From the NCBI RefSeq assembly GCF_042432825.1, contig NZ_JBHLWN010000028.1:1-13415 (forward strand): DNA of 13,415 nt. The letters run 5' to 3'. Each line of letters begins with the position of its first letter. Within the stretch, counting starts at the first letter, position 1. Below the pieces are notes generated by a model. That model was not told the origin of the DNA and searched no databases. It was given only the letters and a program-made list of their open reading frames with translations. This document shows positions 1 through 5,166 of this stretch, piece by piece. This DNA is from Gordoniibacillus chartarius. GTDB lineage: Bacteria > Bacillota > Bacilli > Paenibacillales > NBRC-103111. Both the position numbers and the translations under genes were made by a program.

Positions 1-60
1 CCTTTCTATTAATTCCATTTTAATAGGTTTGAGAGTTTACACAAAGAATTTTACAGCCTC
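1..60 (-). mobile_element. Possible IS256-family terminal end, element continuing left of the window
   Basis: Read on the minus strand, the first 60 bases run GAGGCTGTAAAATTC, then TTTGTGTAAAC, then an A/T-rich leader ending TTAATAGAAAGG at the window edge. The TTTGTGTAAA block inside a GxCTGTxAAAATT context resembles the terminal inverted repeats of IS256/Mutator-type elements, and the AGAAAGG at the edge would suit a transposase ribosome binding site just outside the window. This is recognition from memory of a short motif. No transposase codons are visible and the other end cannot be seen. The outer limit near base 60 is a guess. Confidence 0.35.
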
Positions 61-196
61 ATACCTTACGAAAAGATATGAACGTCTCAATTCCAGCTTA
101 TCTCTCAAGAAAACAAAATTTTCCACATAACATAATACTGCCCTCCGAAAAAAAACCTAAAAAAGCTATCAGTTTTAATATCGCTAGTTGGTGACG

Positions 197-616
197 CTAT
201 TTAAAAATCCATTTATCAGCAAAAGGTGTCGGTGGGTCTTGAAAGATTCCGTTATCCCCTTTGAACCATGCCTTCTTAATTTGATCATTTATGGAGTATG
301 TTACAATATAATAATCGTCTTTTTTCCTCGCCTTACTTTTCGCTATTTCTTTAAATGGAGTTGAACCTCTTTCAGTAGCTTCAATTGAAATTATTGTTCC
401 GCCCGTTCTCAGAATTTCACTAGTAATTTCGTTTCGATGTTTCTCATCTTTAGCTTGAAAATACAATACTGTACTTATTACTGATGAAGTAATAATAATA
501 ATTATCAGCTTTTTACTTGGAATCATTTTTGAATTAGAATATCTAACAAAAGACCAAAAAACCAAAATAAAAGTAACTAACAATACAAACATTGAAATGT
601 AACCATAATACGGCAA
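197..616 (-). CDS. Hypothetical membrane protein, two N-terminal helices plus soluble domain
   Basis: A 139-residue protein with two hydrophobic segments (about residues 5-25 and 36-53) followed by a charged soluble part of some 85 residues ending in PPTPFADKWIFK. I do not recognise the family. The start used is TTG at 616, preceded by a G-rich stretch (GGGGATGGGGTGGGG) that can act as a ribosome binding site; an internal ATG (residue 9, MFVLLV) is an alternative but has no clear site. It lies 32 bases downstream of the small membrane gene at 649-825 on the same strand, so the two are probably co-transcribed. Both follow a decayed RHS core fragment (895-969). Small membrane proteins in that position are often immunity or accessory proteins of an RHS tip, but here this is inference from position only. 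Confidence 0.6.
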   Translation of the reverse strand: MPYYGYISMFVLLVTFILVFWSFVRYSNSKMIPSKKLIIIIITSSVISTVLYFQAKDEKHRNEITSEILRTGGTIISIEATERGSTPFKEIAKSKARKKDDYYIVTYSINDQIKKAWFKGDNGIFQDPPTPFADKWIFK

Positions 617-648
617 AACCCCACCCCATCCCCATTAATTTCCTATTT

Positions 649-825
649 TTATTTATTAATTTTCTTTAATAGAAGCAACAAACCCTTAGTGAAAAAGTAC
701 ATTATTCCTCCGCCAACTAAAGATGCTATTGCTAATAAATACTCTTTATTAATGAGATACATTATTGAAAAAAATATTGGAAGTACTATGAAAGATACTA
801 GGGTTAATCCTTCAAAATATTTCAT
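649..825 (-). CDS. Small two-helix membrane protein, possible orphan immunity-type gene
   Basis: The product is 58 residues from the ATG at 825 (MKYFEGLTLV...), with two hydrophobic helices (about residues 7-27 and 30-52) and a basic C-terminus (KKINK). The frame is open to a GTG at 849, but that start lacks a ribosome binding site, while the ATG at 825 has GGGGG five bases upstream, so I prefer 825. No family is recognised. It begins about 70 bases after the RHS core relic and precedes the 139-residue membrane gene. The arrangement suggests the remains of a toxin/immunity tip whose toxin part is gone. Codon use is A/T-rich like the neighbouring membrane genes. Confidence 0.5.
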   Translation of the reverse strand: MKYFEGLTLVSFIVLPIFFSIMYLINKEYLLAIASLVGGGIMYFFTKGLLLLLKKINK

Positions 826-894
826 TTTATCCCCCAACCATTCTAGCACCGTATACTTCTAACTTTAAACCCATTGATGGTCATAACTAAATAA

Positions 895-969
895 ATATAC
901 AAATTCAAACTCAGTGGATTCAATCTGCCCTTCATACGTATCCTAGTTTATAAAGCGTATTATCCTATG
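895..969 (-). pseudogene. Relic of the 3' end of an RHS core
   Basis: On the minus strand this stretch encodes, with defects, the end of an RHS-associated core: IG (5-base insertion) RFIN-stop-DTYEGQI (1-base shift) NPLSLNLYIY. It aligns codon by codon with the intact gene's IGRFINEDSYEGDITNPLSLNLYTY at about 5885-5953. The codon matching the Glu of NED is TAG, an extra TAATA interrupts the start, and an extra G breaks the frame before NPLSL. After NLYIY the similarity stops, so the NNP...DPTG part is lost. The relic touches the right-hand side of the IS110 element, as if that element sits where the rest of the RHS gene once was. Confidence 0.8.
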
Positions 970-1002
970 AAAAAGGGCGGAGACTGTTTTCCAATCGCCG
1001 CC
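970..1002 (-). terminator. Probable rho-independent terminator behind the first IS110 transposase
   Basis: On the minus strand GGCGG, C, GA, a loop of about 11 bases, TC, T, CCGCC forms a 5+2 base-pair stem with one internal mismatch, followed by CTTTTT. It lies 17 bases after the transposase stop codon at 1019. It could equally be a structural feature of the IS end. Confidence 0.5.
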
Positions 1003-1018
1003 TGACTTCATTATTATA

Positions 1019-2226
1019 TCATCCTGCATGTGGCATGGATACTTGTGGGATTACATAAGCCGCTTTAGTCCTCATTAAGTAGTGAATGACATTCACTAGT
1101 TTCCTCATGATGCAAACAATCGCTTGTTGCTTCGTCTTTCCTGCCGCCATCTTTTGCTCGTAATAAGCGTGGAAGTATGGATTGCGTGGCTCTTTCTTAG
1201 TACGTGTAACGGCAATTTGACGGATAGCAAGGGCTTGGATGATGTCATGTAGTTCTCTGTTTCCCTGCTTACTTTTGTAATAGCCTACCTTGTTACCCGA
1301 ACCTTTAATTATTAGTGCAATCCCTGCAAATCTAGCAAGTTTGTCAGGAGTAGCAAAACGGTGGATATCTCCAATCTCTGCCACAAGTTCCGCCGCTGTA
1401 ACAAGTTCTATACCCGTCATGGTTTCCAGTTGGAATCCTTGCTGTTTCATTAGCCCTTCAATTTCATCCTCAATTCGAGATAATTCACGCTGATAAAAGC
1501 GTATGTTACGAACAAGACCTGTCACGATGAAATCACGTTTCTCTTGGAAGTCCCTTGTCGTATCACCATCCTCGGCTATAAGTGTTAGAATCTGCTCTGC
1601 TTTTTTGATCGATAGTCCATTATTCTCAACTTACGGAGATACTTCGCTAATTCATCCGCCCCCAAGTCTGACAAATGAACGGGGGATGGATACTTATGCC
1701 AAAACGCTAATGCTGTCTTTCCATCTACCTCGGAAAAGAACTTTTTGTAGCTTGGGTAGTGGTATCCTAACTGCTGATGAAGCCGTTTGACCATACCTGT
1801 CAGGCTTTTGGATTGCCATTTAGGCTGTGTAACTAACTGACTGATAGCCCAATACAGGTCAATTGGCTTAACATCAGGCAGATTCTGAAGTTCATCCCGT
1901 AAAACCTTTGCTACACATTCTGCATCCCAACTGTCAGACTTCTGTATGGTCACATGGCTCTTACGTCTTGCATTGGCTAGTTTAGCATTGACTTCTTTTA
2001 CCCAACACCTTTTTTCGGTCAGGTAAACCGCTAATGCTCTGCCATACCCGCCCACATCCTCTAAGCCGTATGCCACTGACATGCCCTTCTTTGTGTGTTT
2101 CCTGACTTCCTTTTCAAGCTGTGGGAACGCTGACGGTTTATTGTCGAACTTAATTTCGCCTAGCTTCTGATTCCAGCAGTCGATAATGACCGCTGTATGA
2201 TGTTGTTTGTGTAAATCAACGCCCAC
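1019..2226 (-). pseudogene. IS110-family transposase (DEDD recombinase), split by a -1 frameshift
   Basis: The N-terminal part (1585-2226, 213 residues) carries the RuvC-like DEDD domain: Asp in GVDLHKQHHT, Glu in YGLEDVGGYG, and the Asp pair in KSDSWDAECVAKVL. The C-terminal part, in the -1 frame (open from about 1630 to 1019), carries ENNGLSIKKAEQIL, MTGIELVTAAELVAEIGDI, FAGIALIIKGSGN and the KGSG...KSKQGNRELH segment with the likely catalytic serine. The frame changes between 1587 and 1633. The family-like ENNGLSIKKAEQIL is already in the -1 frame, which points to a lost base near 1625-1632, though a slippery heptamer also lies in the overlap. The first frame runs upstream of the GTG at 2226 as PDKLVYVGVD back to a TAG, so the native start is unclear and may also be damaged. 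Full length would be about 400 residues, normal for the family. Confidence 0.85.
1600..1606 (-). other. A AAA AAG slippery heptamer in the frame overlap of the copy 1 transposase
   Basis: In the zero frame the codons are CGA TCA AAA AAG CAG AGC AGA TTC TAA, so A AAA AAG has exactly the X XXY YYZ phase of the dnaX-type -1 frameshift signal. The zero-frame stop is four codons downstream and the -1 frame (GCA GAG CAG ATT CTA) continues to the end of the transposase. The -1 frame is open only from a TAA at about 1631-1633, so the heptamer falls within the roughly 45-base window in which a switch can work. No convincing upstream Shine-Dalgarno stimulator or strong downstream stem is visible. Confidence 0.5.
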
Positions 2227-2239
2227 ATAAACAAGTTTA

Positions 2240-2640
2240 TCCGGCTATATTATCTTGATTCACTCCCACTATAAAGTAATGTTTTCTCTTGTTTGCTCGC
2301 TCTTTCTTATTATTTTAACTTTGACAGATTGTGAGACGCCGGTGGAAAATGTATGGTGTAGACCATTTTGGCGTAAAAGGGTAGGCGGAAACAGAGCCTG
2401 CAATCAATGGTTTCCAGACTATGGATACTTAGGTATGATCGCACAGTGGATCTCCACGTTCCCCCCTTAGGGTTTACCCTCCCATGTCACGCTGGGTCTA
2501 TGCCCTTACATTCCTTCGTTCTACCTCACAAGGGGTGGAGGCCGATTCTTGCTCCTCTACTGGGTCGCTGCCCTTATGGAATGTTTCCTTCGGCTTCTCC
2601 GGTGCTTCCGTTGTCAGAGTTGTACACAAGTGTATAAGCG
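2240..2640 (-). ncRNA. Candidate IS110 bridge RNA region
   Basis: This 454-base gap between the two transposase genes has no credible ORF but is dense in structure. On the minus strand there are two copies of a module, CGAAGGAA ... TAAGGGCAnnGACCCAG (2592-2560 and 2518-2492). Hairpin potential is also seen as GGG-loop-CCC within each module, GGAG/CTCC near 2535-2556, GGG-TAAA-CCC near 2470, GTGG-AGAT-CCAC near 2448-2459, and GGAAAC/GTTTCC near 2388-2416. IS110-group elements transcribe their bridge RNA upstream of the transposase; IS1111-group elements do so downstream. By position this RNA could belong to copy 1 (upstream) or copy 2 (downstream). A weak promoter-like pair, TTGTGA (2656-2661), 19 bases, TATACA (2631-2636), precedes it. 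Exact ends and structure are not determined. Confidence 0.4.
2492..2592 (-). repeat. Two imperfect copies of a structured module within the candidate bridge RNA
   Basis: Copy one (2560-2592) and copy two (2492-2518) share CGAAGGAA exactly and TAAGGGCAnnGACCCAG at 15 of 17 bases; the two differing bases are GC in the first copy and TA in the second. The spacer between the two halves is 8 bases in the first copy and 2 in the second. The GACCCAG ends are 68 bases apart. The exact match of both halves argues against chance. Confidence 0.75.
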
Positions 2641-2680
2641 AGATTCCAAGTTGATTCACAATCCAATAGCTTTGAGTAAA

Positions 2681-3979
2681 TTACGCAGTACTCTGCTCTA
2701 ACTGGGCTTGTCGTACCGGTCCCAATACATCGGTTGCGTTATATTCCACTTGCTTTGTCCCCAGAGTAAAAAGGACTCGGATGAGCTTTCCACACAAGGC
2801 AATGATCGACTGCTTCTTCTTCAGCGGATTGTCGCTGCGCGTGGTGTAGTACTTGTGGAGAGCTTTAAACTCCTCGTTTTTGGCGACCATGGGCAGCAAT
2901 GCACGGAACAGAATTTCCCTTAGGCGAGAACGCCCTCGCTTACTGATGCCGGTCTTCCCTTTCCGTATGCCTGAACTGTTCTCGGTGAGATTCAGTCCAG
3001 CCAAGCGGATAATCTGTTGCCCGTGGTCGTAGCTCTGCAGATCTCCCACTTCCGCCAGGAAGCCGGCAACGGTAAGTACACCTATCCCCGGAATGCTAAG
3101 CATCTGCTTAGTACCAGAGATGTTACCCAGAAGCCTCAGCACCTCGGCAATGAGGTTCTCTTCCTGTTTACAAAACAGTCGATACTGTTCCAAAAGAGAG
3201 CCCAGCTCGAAGCGAGCAGCAGCCAGCCCTTCGATTAGACCGATGGAGGCCTTTGCAGCCGCGCAGAGCTGCTCTGCACGCTTGATCCCAATGCCACGCT
3301 TGATTTCCGTTTTCCAGTGGAGTAGGACGCCTCTGGCGCCAATTGAGACGACCTCCTCGGGAGTTGGAAATTGCTCTAGTGTCATGAGCGACGCTTTGCC
3401 TTCCCAGTCCTTAAATACCGTAGAGTATTCCGGGAAATAGCGATCCAGCCAGTTCGTAATCCGCGCCTTCACTTGCGTAAGATTCACCATGATTTTCTCA
3501 CGCAAATTCATGAGTATGCGCAATTCGGCGAACTCCTGAACCGGCAGATTCGGCTCGGAGTATCTTCCGTTCCGAATGAGATCGGCAATGACCTTTGCAT
3601 CTTTGTAGTCGCTCTTGGTTTGTGAGTTGTCCTCAAGCTCCTTAGTTTTGTTGACGTGGTGAGGATTCACGACAACAACCTTGATGCCTTGTTCTTTCAA
3701 GAACGCTGCTAACGGGAACCAGTAGTGTCCAGTAGGCTCGATACCGAATACGATGTCGGTTTTCTCATGAGTTCGGCCAAGCTCCTACATCCACGATGTC
3801 AGCTTCGTCAGCCCTTCTTGATCGTTGTGGAACACGCAGTCCTTGCCTAGCTCAATGCCGCGGAAATCCACGGCACGGGCAACATGAATCTTCTTGGCAA
3901 TGTCTGCGCCCACGACCAGCGTCTTTTCGGTAATTCGTGTAATTCGTTGATTTTGTTTCTGTTTTAACTTATGCTTCAT
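2681..3979 (-). pseudogene. IS110-family transposase (DEDD recombinase) with one internal amber codon
   Basis: A single reading frame of 432 residues is interrupted only by TAG at 3785-3787 (codon 65). Upstream is a 64-residue piece (MKHKLKQ...VVGADIAKKIHVARAVDFRG...LTSWM); downstream the same frame continues ELGRTHEKTDIVFGIEPTG HYWFPLAAFLKEQGIK, so the gene is one point mutation (probably CAG to TAG) from intact. The RuvC-like domain has Asp in VGADIAK, Glu in FGIEPTG and the Asp pair in KSDYKDAKVIADLI. The C-terminal domain has SIPGIGVLTVAGFLAEVGD, IIRLAGLNL and NSSGIRKGKTGISKRG with the likely catalytic serine. The start ATG at 3979 has AAAAGAGG eight bases upstream, and a good promoter lies at 4031-4059. 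The 339-residue fragment from the TTG at 3700 lacks the first two catalytic acids and would not be active alone. Confidence 0.9.
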
Positions 3980-4030
3980 GATGAGTGCCTCTTTTCGTAT
4001 GTGGGTGTTGTTCTTGGCGGAACGTTTCCC

Positions 4031-4059
4031 AGTATACTAGAGGCGCTTTTTTCGTTCAA
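4031..4059 (-). promoter_or_regulatory. Sigma-A type promoter for the copy 2 transposase
   Basis: On the minus strand TTGAAC (4054-4059), a 17-base spacer and TATACT (4031-4036) match the -35/-10 consensus at 4 of 6 and 5 of 6 positions with ideal spacing. Transcription would start near 4024, about 45 bases before the ATG at 3979. In IS110-type elements a full promoter is sometimes created only when the two ends join; here it is complete in place, and the -35 may belong to flanking DNA. Confidence 0.6.
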
Positions 4060-4062
4060 AGC

Positions 4063-4254
4063 TCAAATTACTTCATTACAGGAATGGCTCCTCTTGAAAT
4101 TGAATGGATACTGATAGATTAGAATTGCATACCAGCACAAGTGGACATTAGTCACATAGACACCTAAGCAAAACTCTAACCCATGAGTAACCACCCAATC
4201 GGATGGTTGGAACAGTTCGATAACATAGAGCCGCATCCTCAGTTCGAGCGCCAT
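4063..4254 (-). CDS. Small ORF of unknown function with a strong ribosome binding site, next to the IS110 end
   Basis: A 63-residue product (MALELRMRLYVIELFQPSDW...), moderately hydrophobic, rich in aromatic residues and with three cysteines. I recognise no family. What supports it is the start: AGGAGGG lies eight bases upstream of the ATG at 4254, one of the best ribosome binding sites in the window. Its last codons (NEVI, stop at 4063) overlap the start of the promoter region of the IS110 copy 2 element, so the original C-terminus may have been replaced or cut by the insertion. No promoter is clear upstream. It may be a truncated gene, a true small protein, or a chance ORF. Confidence 0.4.
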   Translation of the reverse strand: MALELRMRLYVIELFQPSDWVVTHGLEFCLGVYVTNVHLCWYAILIYQYPFNFKRSHSCNEVI

Positions 4255-4590
4255 ATTTGCTTCCCTCCTGCCTAAATGCTGTCAAGCGACAACCATAGTT
4301 TAGTCAGGGAAGGCACTCTTGTATTCCGTCAAAACCCAAGCGTGGCGCGGCTTTTCGCTTCCTTTCATTGCATTAGTAGATTCATATTCAGTAATATCGC
4401 GGATTTTTACATTCCCTTTATGAAACATTTACCAAATGTATTCGCTTTCTTTGATACATATTTTTTTACTCCCTTACATTACATTAGCTCCTGACTGTAA
4501 ACTTGACTGTAGCCTGACAATCAAACCACACTTTTATCAAGCTGTCAGAGCGCCTACACGCCAATGTCAGACGTAGTTTGCGACTGACCA

Positions 4591-4635
4591 TAATCGCCCT
4601 TTTCATGCACATTAGTTGCCTTAGAGTGGCGATTA
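4591..4635. repeat. Inverted repeat, 8 bp arms with a 29-base spacer
   Basis: TAATCGCC at 4591-4598 is exactly matched in reverse complement by GGCGATTA at 4628-4635. No T-tract follows on either strand, so a terminator is unlikely. Together with the palindromes just to its right it makes about 100 bases of unusual symmetry. Confidence 0.5.
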
Positions 4636-4640
4636 GGAAG

Positions 4641-4654
4641 TGATAGCGCTATCA
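4641..4654. promoter_or_regulatory. LacI/CcpA-like operator palindrome TGATAGCGCTATCA
   Basis: A perfect 14-base palindrome with the central CG and the TGxxAxCGxTxxCA layout of LacI-family operators; it differs from the classical cre TGAAAGCGCTTTCA by one symmetric pair of bases. No sugar-use gene or LacI regulator is in the window, so it is likely an orphan operator or part of a lost promoter. Regulation is inferred from the sequence form only. Confidence 0.4.
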
Positions 4655-4727
4655 TCATAACTGGTTAGGTTGCATTTCGCTGCCGCGGCAAACGTCAGAA
4701 GCAATATACATCCATGTGAGGTTCGGA

Positions 4728-4767
4728 CAAAAAGAAAACCACAATACGATGGTTAGTCGCATTGTGG
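4728..4767 (-). terminator. Strong rho-independent terminator of the RHS operon
   Basis: On the minus strand CCACAATGCGA (4757-4767), a 7-base loop, and TCGTATTGTGG (4739-4749) form an 11-base stem with one G-T pair, followed by TTTTCTTTTT. It lies 7 bases beyond the stop of the putative immunity gene, so it ends the toxin/immunity transcript. Confidence 0.9.
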
Positions 4768-4773
4768 CTACTG

Positions 4774-5151
4774 TTATTTTTTGTATCTGGACAAAATTAC
4801 ACCAATGATATTACCAATAGCAAGAGAAAACCACGAAATAAAAAAAGTAACAATAATAATGAGTCCATCTGCTAAATTCCCATCTGTATCTCCACTTGTA
4901 AATAGGCTTTTAATAATCAAGAAAAAAATGCAAATAATCAAGTAAATACCTATGCTAGAAAAATATTTTCTCCAACTCTGACCTATTAAAATCAAGAAGC
5001 TAGTCGCTGAAGTAACAATAAGTAGGGTTGTAAATATTAACAACGAGATGGTTGAAAATATATCGTGCTTAGTATTTATTAAAATAAAGAAACTAGCAGT
5101 TATGACAAAATGAATGAGAGAGTTTGCTAATAATTTTAAAAGGCTAGGCAT
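4774..5151 (-). CDS. Four-helix membrane protein, putative immunity protein to the RHS toxin tip
   Basis: A 125-residue protein with four predicted membrane helices (about residues 10-26, 31-56, 64-84 and 95-118), short loops, and a basic tail SRYKK. No family is recognised. The start ATG at 5151 has GGAAAGGGG seven bases upstream, and only 15 bases separate it from the RHS stop codon, so the two genes are translationally close and share the terminator at 4728-4767. A small gene of unrelated sequence placed directly behind the variable tip of an RHS protein is the usual place of the cognate immunity gene; that is the reason for the call. A membrane immunity protein would be unexpected against a toxin acting in the cytoplasm and may mean it blocks entry. 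It could also be an unrelated membrane protein. Confidence 0.65.
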   Translation of the reverse strand: MPSLLKLLANSLIHFVITASFFILINTKHDIFSTISLLIFTTLLIVTSATSFLILIGQSWRKYFSSIGIYLIICIFFLIIKSLFTSGDTDGNLADGLIIIVTFFISWFSLAIGNIIGVILSRYKK

Positions 5152-5166
5152 GAAATTGCCCCTTTC

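Larger units (their letters stand above)
970..2640 (-). mobile_element. IS110-family insertion sequence, copy 1 (degraded), limits approximate
   Basis: The element contains a DEDD/Ser recombinase gene (1019-2226) and a long upstream non-coding region (2227-about 2640). The left limit is set by the RHS relic ending at 969. The right limit is uncertain because the next element's transposase ends at 2681 and no terminal repeats can be recognised, as usual for IS110 elements, which lack clear inverted repeats and target duplications. The neighbour, copy 2, is a different IS110 lineage and not a duplicate: the two proteins share only the family motifs. Confidence 0.6.
2640..4060 (-). mobile_element. 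IS110-family insertion sequence, copy 2 (degraded), limits approximate
   Basis: The element has a transposase gene (2681-3979) with a short, promoter-bearing leader (3980-4060) and an unknown amount of downstream non-coding DNA before copy 1. A short leader with the non-coding RNA behind the gene would fit the IS1111-type layout, which would give the structured stretch at 2240-2640 to this element instead of copy 1. No terminal repeats or target duplications can be made out. Confidence 0.55.
4255..4727. other. Gene-poor stretch rich in inverted repeats
   Basis: About 470 bases without a supportable gene. The plus-strand frame 4276-4494 has no ribosome binding site and no recognisable domain. 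Contents seen: two near-identical octamers, CTGACTGTA and TTGACTGTA, near 4493-4515; an inverted repeat TAATCGCC/GGCGATTA (4591-4598 and 4628-4635); a 14-base perfect palindrome (4641-4654); and a 10-base perfect palindrome TGCCGCGGCA (4681-4690). It looks like the control region of a gene no longer present. Confidence 0.5.

Noticed and set aside
87..146. Eleven-codon minus-strand ORF (MLCGKFCFLER) after GGAGGG
   Set aside because: The ribosome binding site is good, but the peptide is tiny, has no gene to lead into within the window, and cannot be told from chance.
142..200. Terminator behind the 197-616 gene
   Set aside because: There are T-runs on the minus strand (TTTTTT and TTTTTTTT), but no convincing stem precedes them; pairing is limited to three bases.
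2255..2637. Overlapping plus-strand frames of 71 and 76 codons between the IS110 genes
   Set aside because: They lack start signals and lie over the duplicated structured module, which explains the sequence better as RNA.
4276..4494. Plus-strand 72-codon open frame in the gene-poor stretch
   Set aside because: No ribosome binding site, no recognisable domain, and it ignores the minus-strand orientation of everything around it; it probably stays open by chance in A/T-rich DNA.
4591..4690. Integron attC site
   Set aside because: The inverted repeats lack the paired R'/R'' and L boxes with a GTT core, and no integrase is present.
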